Assembly (NCBI GenBank): GCA_024330265.1
Contig: JANDLT010000044.1
Span: 1 to 40,028, forward strand
DNA from: Pyrinomonadaceae bacterium MAG19_C2-C3
GTDB lineage: Bacteria > Acidobacteriota > Blastocatellia > Pyrinomonadales > Pyrinomonadaceae
Reading direction: 5' to 3'
Length of the DNA: 40,028 nt
Part shown: one piece after another, positions 1 through 10,205 of the stretch
How the letters are laid out: the number at the start of each line of letters is the position of its first letter
How positions within the stretch are numbered: the stretch's first letter is position 1
Position numbers and translations under genes: made by a program
Notes under the pieces: generated by a model
The model's database searches: none
What the model was told of the DNA's origin: nothing
The model's input: only the letters and a program-made list of their open reading frames with translations

Positions 1-88
1 TGACCCGCTAGACCTTGATGGTCTGGTCGCAGCATAAAAGAGTCACACATTAGGTTTACTTACCTCCGTTTTACCCACCCGTCCTGAT
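1..88. other. Leader-distal flank of the CRISPR array
   Basis: No gene can be seen in this short edge segment. It holds a small hairpin at 10-24 (AGACC, loop TTGAT, GGTCT) that could end the array transcript, which arrives from the right, but there is no clear T-tract. The first complete repeat begins at 89 and no degenerate repeat precedes it. Confidence 0.4.
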
Positions 89-3000
89 GTGCTCAACGCC
101 TTTCGGCGTCATAGGAATCTTCACTAGAGCGTAACGAATATCGCAACTCGTACCCGTCGGGTGCTCAACGCCTTTCGGCGTCATAGGAATCTTCACGAAC
201 ACTGAACACATTCCGTTTTTTCGGCACGACTGTGCTCAACGCCTTTCGGCGTCATAGGAATCTTCACAAGGCGAACCGGAAGCTTTGTTACCGCACATTG
301 AAGTGCTCAACGCCTTTCGGCGTCATAGGAATCTTCACGCGGTGCCGCGCGTGAATTCGACTTGCACTTGCCGTGCTCAACGCCTTTCGGCGTCATAGGA
401 ATCTTCACTCGAAAACACGGGTCGAGTTAAGTTGCCGCGACAAGTGCTCAACGCCTTTCGGCGTCATAGGAATCTTCACTTGACCGCCGCTTCGACTACG
501 CCTTTATCGCCCGTGAGTGCTCAACGCCTTTCGGCGTCATAGGAATCTTCACTGGATGTGTCAGTGATAAGTGCGGTGTAATGATGGTGCTCAACGCCTT
601 TCGGCGTCATAGGAATCTTCACGAAGGAATTTCGATTGATGCATTAGTGACTGAAATCTGTGCTCAACGCCTTTCGGCGTCATAGGAATCTTCACGTCGC
701 AATCGTCGCCGCTCTCTACGGCGTGATGAGGTGCTCAACGCCTTTCGGCGTCATAGGAATCTTCACGCCGCCGCCGTATAGCTTGATGCGCTTTTGCTGT
801 GGTGCTCAACGCCTTTCGGCGTCATAGGAATCTTCACGCGCGCTTCACCGGGATTCCCGGTCTGGCGGCAATGTGCTCAACGCCTTTCGGCGTCATAGGA
901 ATCTTCACCACAGCAACCAAGTTGCAAAGCAATCTCCGTGAGCGTGCTCAACGCCTTTCGGCGTCATAGGAATCTTCACCTCCGCCCATTTCCGCTAGTT
1001 CCGCGAATAGTTCCGGTGCTCAACGCCTTTCGGCGTCATAGGAATCTTCACGTGCGCGTGCTTTGCGGGGCAAGCGATTGACATTCGGTGCTCAACGCCT
1101 TTCGGCGTCATAGGAATCTTCACAGGCGCAGGTTCGGGGTTGTTTGTGTGAGCGTCTGGTGCTCAACGCCTTTCGGCGTCATAGGAATCTTCACTGAATT
1201 GTCGCCGGCGAACCCGCCGCTTTCTTCCCGTGCTCAACGCCTTTCGGCGTCATAGGAATCTTCACCGCCGCCGAAAGAATCAGCGTCCCCGCCACGTCGT
1301 GTGCTCAACGCCTTTCGGCGTCATAGGAATCTTCACTCGATGATTGATGCGGGTATCAATCCCGGCACGTTGCTGTGCTCAACGCCTTTCGGCGTCATAG
1401 GAATCTTCACGTCGTGAGACAGTGAGTTCCCGAAAATCCCGTACAGTGCTCAACGCCTTTCGGCGTCATAGGAATCTTCACACGGGGACGAAATACAAGA
1501 TTGTGGCGGGGCATCGGTGCTCAACGCCTTTCGGCGTCATAGGAATCTTCACATGGGCAAATTCTTTGGCGAAAAAAGGCGAGAAAAGTGCTCAACGCCT
1601 TTCGGCGTCATAGGAATCTTCACTTGAAATCTTGCGAAGCGTGAGATACCGCGCCGAACGGTGCTCAACGCCTTTCGGCGTCATAGGAATCTTCACAGAG
1701 GTGAAAATCATGTTGTTGTACGACCTTGAAAGTGCTCAACGCCTTTCGGCGTCATAGGAATCTTCACGCGGCAGGATGAGCATCAAAGCACCGACGATGT
1801 AGTGCTCAACGCCTTTCGGCGTCATAGGAATCTTCACACGATTAACCAAACTTGCGAGCGGTGCGGCGGGCGGGGTGCTCAACGCCTTTCGGCGTCATAG
1901 GAATCTTCACCAGCGACGCGGGCGGGTCACACAATTCTTTGAGAATCGTGCTCAACGCCTTTCGGCGTCATAGGAATCTTCACACGGAGACGGTGCAGAT
2001 TTTACAGCGTGTCAATGCCGACTGTGCTCAACGCCTTTCGGCGTCATAGGAATCTTCACCGTTTCGCTCCGCCGTCTGAGACGTAACGAACTCCGTGCTC
2101 AACGCCTTTCGGCGTCATAGGAATCTTCACCGAAGCGTGCTGCGGGCGACTGAACGCGCATCTTCATGTGCTCAACGCCTTTCGGCGTCATAGGAATCTT
2201 CACTGATGGATGAAGGCATCCTTAACGGAGACCTCATGTGCTCAACGCCTTTCGGCGTCATAGGAATCTTCACCTAAAAGCAATGAACCGGATAAGCGGT
2301 TTCAAAAATGTGCTCAACGCCTTTCGGCGTCATAGGAATCTTCACCCGGTTACTTGCTTCGGCGAATTTGTCGATCCGATGTGCTCAACGCCTTTCGGCG
2401 TCATAGGAATCTTCACGGCGACGACGGGTTTTACGCCACGCGCCTCTACGAGTGCTCAACGCCTTTCGGCGTCATAGGAATCTTCACGTGGAGGTCCAGG
2501 CAAGGTAAGTTTGCAAACCGGCGGGTGCTCAACGCCTTTCGGCGTCATAGGAATCTTCACTTGAATCCGGTGCGCTTGACGTACAGCATCAAGCCGATGA
2601 GTGCTCAACGCCTTTCGGCGTCATAGGAATCTTCACATGATGAAGCGGCGGCGGGGAAAGCCCGCCGCCATGCGTGCTCAACGCCTTTCGGCGTCATAGG
2701 AATCTTCACACGTTGCGAAGCGACCGCGCCGAACGTGCGGCAATGTGCTCAACGCCTTTCGGCGTCATAGGAATCTTCACTTGGCGTTCATCGTGCGCTC
2801 GGCGTCGCGTTCAAGGTGCTCAACGCCTTTCGGCGTCATAGGAATCTTCACGATGCGGTCGAGTTCATCATCGGGCTCGTCAAAACGTGCTCAACGCCTT
2901 TCGGCGTCATAGGAATCTTCACAGTTATCTCAACCCGGAGCGCGACTATCACACCGAGTGCTCAACGCCTTTCGGCGTCATAGGAATCTTCACCAACTTT

Positions 3001-6000
3001 TTTCGTTTTAGCTATTGGCAAGATGTAATAGTGCTCAACGCCTTTCGGCGTCATAGGAATCTTCACCGGTTGCCCCGCGCTCAAGCCGTCTTCCATCGCG
3101 CGCAGTGCTCAACGCCTTTCGGCGTCATAGGAATCTTCACAAGGATGCGGCGCACCGCGCGCCACACTTCGGCAAGGTGCTCAACGCCTTTCGGCGTCAT
3201 AGGAATCTTCACAAATCTTGACGCAAATAAAAACACCCCTTGCAAACGTGCTCAACGCCTTTCGGCGTCATAGGAATCTTCACCCGCCGATTTGCATTAG
3301 AGCTTCGACGCATTCCTTAATGTGCTCAACGCCTTTCGGCGTCATAGGAATCTTCACAAGTCCGCCGCGTCTTTCCCGCGCAAAAGCACGGTCAGTGCTC
3401 AACGCCTTTCGGCGTCATAGGAATCTTCACCTAATGTAATTTGCCATTTTTAGCTTTTCCTTCCTTGTGCTCAACGCCTTTCGGCGTCATAGGAATCTTC
3501 ACTCAAATGGCGCATCGCTTGCGCTTCCGTCCACTGGCGTGTGCTCAACGCCTTTCGGCGTCATAGGAATCTTCACGATGGATTGAAGGGAATCGTGTTC
3601 GGCTTGGCACTGATTGGTGCTCAACGCCTTTCGGCGTCATAGGAATCTTCACTCGTCGAAGCGCGAATTATTGAAGCCAACAACCAGTGCTCAACGCCTT
3701 TCGGCGTCATAGGAATCTTCACGCGGCAAGTGCGCTTCGACCGTGGCACGAAGATGTGCTCAACGCCTTTCGGCGTCATAGGAATCTTCACTTCTGAATC
3801 CGTCCCGCATCAATCGCCGCCTGTGCGTGCTCAACGCCTTTCGGCGTCATAGGAATCTTCACTCGAGAATTAACTTGCCGAACCAGTGTTCGACCGGCGG
3901 TGCTCAACGCCTTTCGGCGTCATAGGAATCTTCACCCGGCAGCCGTCCGAAGTGGTTGATGTAGGCAAGCAGTGCTCAACGCCTTTCGGCGTCATAGGAA
4001 TCTTCACCCGACTCCTGCACCGTCCCGCCTTCCGTCCCAGCCGGTGCTCAACGCCTTTCGGCGTCATAGGAATCTTCACCGCCACCCTTCAATCCTCTTT
4101 GCTTTCTTGATGGACTGTGCTCAACGCCTTTCGGCGTCATAGGAATCTTCACCAGCGCGCAAGCGGTGGCTGACGCATGGGCGCAAAGTGCTCAACGCCT
4201 TTCGGCGTCATAGGAATCTTCACGGGATAGGTACACCTGTACGTCATCACGCGCCCGAGTGCTCAACGCCTTTCGGCGTCATAGGAATCTTCACGAGCGT
4301 ATCGGCTATTGGCTTCTCTATTTTGCGGAGGTGCTCAACGCCTTTCGGCGTCATAGGAATCTTCACCGGGTTCAAGTAATCTTTCGAGTTCATCCCAAAC
4401 TTGTGCTCAACGCCTTTCGGCGTCATAGGAATCTTCACCTTTACGCCGAGTGCCGGTTGCTCATAGGCAAAGGGTGCTCAACGCCTTTCGGCGTCATAGG
4501 AATCTTCACATAATTGACGCGCTCTTTACTAATCTGCCCAAAACGTGCTCAACGCCTTTCGGCGTCATAGGAATCTTCACCGTGTTGCCTTCGCGCACCG
4601 GAAGCTTCGGCACATAGTGCTCAACGCCTTTCGGCGTCATAGGAATCTTCACGTCCATGATTTCGTGCGTGTCGCGGTCTGCCCGACGGTGCTCAACGCC
4701 TTTCGGCGTCATAGGAATCTTCACTCACGGCGCGGGCGTTGACCCTCGGCACAAAGCAGTGCTCAACGCCTTTCGGCGTCATAGGAATCTTCACGAATGA
4801 CACTAAGGCTGTTTTCTTGGCAGGCAATGTGCTCAACGCCTTTCGGCGTCATAGGAATCTTCACCCTATCATGATTCAGGGGACGACTTCACCCGTGGGT
4901 GCTCAACGCCTTTCGGCGTCATAGGAATCTTCACCTCATAAACCCTGATGTGTGAAGGTGAAGGTTGCGAGTGCTCAACGCCTTTCGGCGTCATAGGAAT
5001 CTTCACCCAGATCGCTCGCGTTCGATTCGGAGATTTCAGTTTCGTGCTCAACGCCTTTCGGCGTCATAGGAATCTTCACACAATGCCGCTGATCATTAGA
5101 AGCTTCTTCACTAAAGTGCTCAACGCCTTTCGGCGTCATAGGAATCTTCACCGCAAGGATTTTGGATATTAGTTCTTCCCTGTAAGCAGTGCTCAACGCC
5201 TTTCGGCGTCATAGGAATCTTCACACGATGGGTGTGCCTTGCAAACGCCTCACGCTAGGTGCTCAACGCCTTTCGGCGTCATAGGAATCTTCACGTTCTC
5301 TCACCCGTCTGGATTACGGCATCGCTCATGTGCTCAACGCCTTTCGGCGTCATAGGAATCTTCACTCCTAGCGATTAGCACTTTGCCGGTCGCACAGGGG
5401 GGTGCTCAACGCCTTTCGGCGTCATAGGAATCTTCACCCTGCAAATGCCTGTGAAAATCGGCGCACAACAAATGTGCTCAACGCCTTTCGGCGTCATAGG
5501 AATCTTCACCGGTTGACGGTCTGGTGTTTGATTACTGCGATGTGGTGGTGCTCAACGCCTTTCGGCGTCATAGGAATCTTCACTTGCGCGCTCACATATT
5601 CGTCAACCGATTTCTTTTGCAGTGCTCAACGCCTTTCGGCGTCATAGGAATCTTCACGCGGACTTCGCGGGCGGGGCGGCTTCCGGCTTAGGCATCCCGT
5701 GCTCAACGCCTTTCGGCGTCATAGGAATCTTCACGAGGATTAAAAATTCGCCGTCGGTGTTGGCGAAAAGTGCTCAACGCCTTTCGGCGTCATAGGAATC
5801 TTCACGTCTTTGAAGATGCGCGTCGTCACCGTTCGCCCATGTGCTCAACGCCTTTCGGCGTCATAGGAATCTTCACCTTCCATAAGCGACTCGCTGCCAT
5901 CCCTGAACAAGTGTGCTCAACGCCTTTCGGCGTCATAGGAATCTTCACATCGGGCGAAATCCATCTTCCTCACCTTCAGCGGCAGTGCTCAACGCCTTTC

Positions 6001-7033
6001 GGCGTCATAGGAATCTTCACCTGACTGAAAATGCTCAATCCGATAGTCGGCATAGCCCGTGCTCAACGCCTTTCGGCGTCATAGGAATCTTCACATGCGA
6101 CGGGTCTCCCGCTGGCATTGACTTCGACGCTGTGCTCAACGCCTTTCGGCGTCATAGGAATCTTCACAAAGCGTGTTTCGCCTTGCGTTGCCGCCGTCGC
6201 GCCTGGTGCTCAACGCCTTTCGGCGTCATAGGAATCTTCACTTCGGCGGTAATCGTGCGTTGCTCCGTACCGTTCACGCGGTGCTCAACGCCTTTCGGCG
6301 TCATAGGAATCTTCACCGGAAGAGCGTGCGCGCGTGAGGACTTCCGCAAGTGCTCAACGCCTTTCGGCGTCATAGGAATCTTCACACCACCGTAGCGAAT
6401 TACTATCGCGTCATGTACGGGTGCTCAACGCCTTTCGGCGTCATAGGAATCTTCACGCGGCGCGATTGCGTGCTTGTCAAACAGCGTGCTTTGAGTGCTC
6501 AACGCCTTTCGGCGTCATAGGAATCTTCACGCGCACATCGGCGTTGCCCGTCTCCGCGAACTCGTGTGCTCAACGCCTTTCGGCGTCATAGGAATCTTCA
6601 CACGGATGACAACGTGCTGAACCGTTTCGGCTTTGAGTGCTCAACGCCTTTCGGCGTCATAGGAATCTTCACTTTGATTGAAGCGAACGGTACGGGAACG
6701 GGAAGCTAGTGCTCAACGCCTTTCGGCGTCATAGGAATCTTCACAAGCCAAAGAAATCATTATCCGTTTGCCACCGTTTGTGCTCAACGCCTTTCGGCGT
6801 CATAGGAATCTTCACCTCGCTGCCAACCAAAATCACCATCGCCGTCGTTCTGTGCTCAACGCCTTTCGGCGTCATAGGAATCTTCACCGGGAGTCACGCG
6901 CACACGGTCAACGACACTTTTCACGTGCTCAACGCCTTTCGGCGTCATAGGAATCTTCACCGAGCAGGCTTCCGAGACTCGCACGCCCAAGCGCAGCGTG
7001 CTCAACGCCTTTCGGCGTCATAGGAATCTTCAC
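89..7033 (-). CRISPR. CRISPR array, 97 repeats of 36 nt and 96 spacers (type I, MYXAN variant)
   Basis: I located 97 copies of a 36-nt direct repeat by position, starting at 89, 161, 232 and so on to 6998. On the plus strand it begins GTGCTCAACGCC and ends GGAATCTTCAC. Spacers are 33-41 nt, most often 35. By eye every repeat looks identical, including the one farthest from the cas genes. The transcribed strand is inferred to be minus: the array lies downstream of co-directional cas genes, and on that strand the repeat folds as ACGCC-GAAA-GGCGT, a 5-bp stem with a stable GNRA loop. Cleavage by Cas6 near the stem base would leave the usual 8-nt 5' tag, here TTGAGCAC. New spacers should enter at the 7033 end. 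The length suggests a long active history, but the targets cannot be identified without a database. Confidence 0.98.
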
Positions 7034-7297
7034 GGCGTGGGGTTTATGGTAACTAAACACAACAACTTACAGGTGACTTTGCGCGCACCATCGTTGTCGC
7101 TGCGCGTGAGAGCGGGAAATAACCGGTTAGTGAGCAAAATTACGTCGCTAACCTCTACTGTAGATTGATGTTGTGAAAAACGCACGGATGCCCGTAGCAC
7201 CGGCTTTCTGTAAGTGTTTGTCACATATAGCATTTCCTGTCCTTTCTATCTTTTTCGGCTGATACATCGTGAGGTGCTTGCGGTTAAGATTTGCGCC
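7034..7297 (-). promoter_or_regulatory. CRISPR leader
   Basis: This is the non-coding stretch between the cas operon terminator and the cas-proximal repeat. By position it is the leader that should carry the array promoter and the integration signals for Cas1-Cas2. On the minus strand the last 50 bases before the first repeat are A/T-rich (TTGTTGTGTTTAGTTACC and following), but I see no convincing pair of -35 and -10 boxes. A small reading frame with a good Shine-Dalgarno sequence starts at 7233 and is described as a finding; I do not call it a gene. Confidence 0.7.
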
Positions 7298-7322
7298 TAA
7301 AAAACCTCTGCCGCTCGCAGAG
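7298..7322 (-). terminator. Rho-independent terminator after cas2
   Basis: Read on the minus strand there is a perfect 6-bp stem, CTCTGC-GAGCG-GCAGAG, followed directly by GTTTTTTAGG. It lies 17 bases after the cas2 stop. It should end the cas operon mRNA and make array transcription depend on a promoter inside the leader. Confidence 0.7.
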
Positions 7323-7339
7323 TTGATTGGCATCGTCGT

Positions 7340-7633
7340 TTAAGCGATGTCAAAAGTCTTATCTTCCGTCGTCCACGCTTCGGGACGGTTGTGCGCGGCA
7401 ACGCGGCGTTCGCAACCATCACATAAACTTAAAATCAATAGCTTGTCTTCAGTGCTTAACATCTTTTCCAACTCCCACCGCAACTGCTCCATCTGTCGAA
7501 GAGTTAAGCGACAGCGGAAAATCGAATACTGTAAGCGTCGCCCGTAACCGTGCAGATGTTTATAGACTTTCCTCCAACGCTTAGGCTCGGTGATGTCGTA
7601 ACTGATCACATACCAGTTCTTGTTTTCAGGCAT
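7340..7633 (-). CDS. cas2: CRISPR-associated endoribonuclease Cas2
   Basis: Cas2 is the structural partner of Cas1 in the spacer-integration complex. The 97-residue protein opens with NWYVISYDITEPKRWRKVYK, the typical first beta strand with the conserved Asp of the ferredoxin-like Cas2 fold, followed by GYGRRLQYSIFRCRLT. The length is normal for Cas2 (about 90-100 residues). I chose the ATG at 7633, preceded by GGAG, over an in-frame start seven codons upstream because homologues begin just before the YVISYD strand. It is the last gene of the cas operon and lies 37 bases after the cas4-cas1 stop. Confidence 0.95.
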   Translation of the reverse strand: MPENKNWYVISYDITEPKRWRKVYKHLHGYGRRLQYSIFRCRLTLRQMEQLRWELEKMLSTEDKLLILSLCDGCERRVAAHNRPEAWTTEDKTFDIA

Positions 7634-7670
7634 ACTAAATTTACTCCATCGCAAGCCGCCTCATCGTCAG

Positions 7671-9413
7671 TTATCTCATTCTCATGCGAGCAAACAATCC
7701 GCCTTCGTCGCTCGTCCACTCTTTCTCTAACAACCTGACTTCAAGTTCGATTAAGCGCGAATAGGAAAGCGAGTAGTTGATGACCGGATGCTTCCACTTC
7801 TCGGTTTTGCGTCGCTCGTAGATGCCGATGAACTTCTTGCGTCCTGTATCCGACAACCAGACTTGTTCACCCGCGATGTCGAAATCTTCACTCTCATCCC
7901 ACTGCTTGCGGTTGATGGAAGCGACAACCGGCAAGTCAACCATCGAAACGCGAAACAGTTCCATCAAGTCGAGCGCGAGCGGCGGTGCTTGACTGCGCGG
8001 TTGATGATAAAAACCTAAACACGGATCGAGTCCCGTCGTGATAATCGCGTTCGTCACGTCTTTCTGCAACAGCGTGTAACCGTAAGACAACAGGGCATTG
8101 CAACGGTCTTTCGGCGGGCGACGATTACGTCCGTCGGGTCGCATCGCCTCTCCCGCTTCCGGCACGATTAAATCCGGCATGGCGGAGAAGTAGTGCGCCC
8201 CGATGCTGCCTTCGTAGCCGCGCAGGGAATCAATGTTCGTCGCACGCGAAAGCGGCGCGAGCAGTTTTCGTATGCCGCCGACCGCTTCCTTGACCGCCGC
8301 CTTCGCGCGCCCCGCATCACGAGATGCACGCAACAGAAAACTCAACTGCCCACGCGCCCGCGCTTCCGCCAAACGCCCCGCCAACTTCAAACAAAACCCG
8401 TCATCCGTCAAGGCGCGGTACTGCCGTATGCGCCTCTGTACGCTGCCCGCTCCCGACGCCAACCCTCCTATGTAACGCCCGCCCGTCGTCACCCAATGCA
8501 CGCCTATATCTTGCTCTGAACACAAGCGCAAAGCCTGTGTCGTGATTTGCGAAAAGCCGTGCAGGACGATCTGCCCGACCTCGCGCACCGGATGCAGTTG
8601 CGATTCTTCATCGCGCACCGCGATCTCGAACCTGTCTCCCTTACGCCCGACCCGCGCCCCCTGCGTCAAGACGTGCAAAGTGCGCCGCTCGTCATCAGCC
8701 GGAAAGAGGCGCAAAGGAGTTTGCCGCGTCGCCGCCGATGAAGCACTTTGCGACCTCACTCCGTTCTCCGCTTCCACCCCGCCATCACCTGAAACCTTCG
8801 GCGCAACAAGGCTCACATCTTCGACTCGCAACCGCCCAGCCAAACGCGCCTCTTCCGGCAAGCACACCGGCGCGAGCGAACAACGCGGACACAAACGCTC
8901 ATTCTCCGTTACCGGCGGACGCTCCACGCTCCGCCCCAACTCGCCCGCCCGCGCAATCGCCACTCGCAATTCCTCACGCGCCGCCTCCGTTATCCCCACC
9001 CGCACCGTCACCTTATCGGCGTGATACCGCACGCGCCCCTCCACCACCTCGCGCCCCGCGTGTTCTTCGACCAACACCGCATACGCGATAATCTGCAACC
9101 TATCACTCGCCCACGCTTCCGGCTTACCCTCCCCATCCCGCGCCGCGCGTCCCCGCTTGTGTTCGTAAGGAACAAGCTGCCCATCACGCCGCCGTATGCA
9201 GTCCACACGCCCCTTCAAACCCAACCGCTCACTCTCCAACACAAGCGTCAACTCCTCCCCCTCATCCTCATCCCGCTCAATCTCGACATGCAACCGCCGC
9301 CCCGCAAAAACTGCGGCATCCGCCACGCGAAGTTGCTCGACATTTTCAAGATAGAAAAGACGCTCGCAATAACGCAGCGCGTGAAGTGCGTGAATCGGTA
9401 ATGAGTCGGACAT
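7671..9413 (-). CDS. cas4-cas1: Cas4-Cas1 fusion, adaptation nuclease/integrase
   Basis: This 580-residue protein joins two adaptation enzymes. Residues 1-190 form a Cas4 (RecB-type, iron-sulfur) domain: Cys16 in RYCERLFYLE, Asp71, the E84-H-K86 RecB motif in YEHKRG, and the cluster cysteines 175, 178 and 184 in CPRCSLAPVC. A Ser/Ala-rich linker (about 200-235) leads to Cas1 from about residue 243, with the metal-binding Glu401 (RGYEGSIGAH), His470 (GFYHQPRS) and Asp482 (LALDLMELFR). All key residues of both halves are present, so both should be active in PAM-dependent prespacer trimming and integration. Fusion of Cas4 to Cas1 is known in several type I systems, including MYXAN. The start at 9413 is chosen for its GGAGAG ribosome site and because Cas4 homology begins right after it. 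A 132-bp gap separates it from cas5. Confidence 0.95.
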   Translation of the reverse strand: MSDSLPIHALHALRYCERLFYLENVEQLRVADAAVFAGRRLHVEIERDEDEGEELTLVLESERLGLKGRVDCIRRRDGQLVPYEHKRGRAARDGEGKPEAWASDRLQIIAYAVLVEEHAGREVVEGRVRYHADKVTVRVGITEAAREELRVAIARAGELGRSVERPPVTENERLCPRCSLAPVCLPEEARLAGRLRVEDVSLVAPKVSGDGGVEAENGVRSQSASSAATRQTPLRLFPADDERRTLHVLTQGARVGRKGDRFEIAVRDEESQLHPVREVGQIVLHGFSQITTQALRLCSEQDIGVHWVTTGGRYIGGLASGAGSVQRRIRQYRALTDDGFCLKLAGRLAEARARGQLSFLLRASRDAGRAKAAVKEAVGGIRKLLAPLSRATNIDSLRGYEGSIGAHYFSAMPDLIVPEAGEAMRPDGRNRRPPKDRCNALLSYGYTLLQKDVTNAIITTGLDPCLGFYHQPRSQAPPLALDLMELFRVSMVDLPVVASINRKQWDESEDFDIAGEQVWLSDTGRKKFIGIYERRKTEKWKHPVINYSLSYSRLIELEVRLLEKEWTSDEGGLFARMRMR

Positions 9414-9545
9414 AGGTTTCTCTCTCCAATCTTTGCGACAGAGGCAGCAGATACTTGTCAGTCGTGACCTCTGTTGATTGATCAATGGTCTCGACCCAAG
9501 CAAACCGGAAAATAGATTTATCGCCGCGACGTGCGGCGGGACGAT

Positions 9546-10205
9546 TCAAGCTGGTGCGATGATGTGTGTCCATTGTTCATCATCGGGCGGTGCTTCAATC
9601 ATGGTCGGCGTTGTGTCTAACTCATATCTTCTCCAACGAGTCTTCGCCGCGCCAACATGGTCAACCCAAACGGGAAGTTCGAGCGTTCCCGTGTCGCGTG
9701 GCAAAAGGCGGAGCCATTCACCTTCGACGCTTTCGCATAAGCTCACGTCGTCAACCGCGTCATCGCTTAAACCTAAACACAGCACGCCATAGCGATTGAT
9801 TTTCGCGGGCGACTCGATGGCTTCGACGACGCGCTCGACAAGCGTGCGCTCATTGCCTTTGTATTCGTCATCAGGTTGCTCTTGCGATGAATCAACCCAC
9901 ACGAGAAAATCTATGCCGCATAGCGTTTCGATAAAGTCAGGTGCGTTGCCCAACTTGCTTTGCTTTCCCGGCACACCGTACTTGAGGCGGCTTAACTTCC
10001 GTAAAGTCGTTGCGATGCGCGGCACACGCTTGTATGCGAAAGCGAGCTGCGTGCCTTCGTGACGTTTGCGGTAGCGTTCGCCGACGAGCGACAGCAACAT
10101 GCCGTACACGGTCGCGGGCGGCGGCAAACTGTATGTTTCCGCAAACGAGCGCGCGTAGGATTTGCGGAAACTCGCGTAAGGAACTGTGACGTGCAAAGTA
10201 ATCAT
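9546..10205 (-). CDS. cas5: Cas5 (DevS family), Cascade subunit
   Basis: A 219-residue RAMP-fold protein of the Cas5 family, the subunit that holds the 5' tag of the crRNA at the base of the surveillance complex. The N-terminal PYASFRKSYARSFAETYSL followed by PPPATVYGMLLSLVGE is the characteristic Cas5 opening (aromatic residues, then the P-x-A-T-V-x-G-ML-LS helix). Its ATG overlaps the cas7 stop as ATGA, so the two are translationally coupled. Gene order identifies it with devS of the M. xanthus dev operon. A dedicated Cas6 gene is present here, so this Cas5 need not process the pre-crRNA, unlike Cas5 of type I-C. Confidence 0.9.
   Translation of the reverse strand: MITLHVTVPYASFRKSYARSFAETYSLPPPATVYGMLLSLVGERYRKRHEGTQLAFAYKRVPRIATTLRKLSRLKYGVPGKQSKLGNAPDFIETLCGIDFLVWVDSSQEQPDDEYKGNERTLVERVVEAIESPAKINRYGVLCLGLSDDAVDDVSLCESVEGEWLRLLPRDTGTLELPVWVDHVGAAKTRWRRYELDTTPTMIEAPPDDEQWTHIIAPA

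Noticed and set aside
1422..6950. Many open frames of 60-160 codons through the CRISPR array
   Set aside because: Each is built from the translated repeat (for example LNAFRRHRNLH or CSTPFGVIGIFT) joined by spacer codons. The 36-nt repeat has no stop codon in these frames, so they are artefacts of the array.
8193..9401. Overlapping open frames opposite cas4-cas1
   Set aside because: They are GC-rich shadows of the fusion gene with low-complexity Pro/Arg/Ala composition and no recognisable motif.
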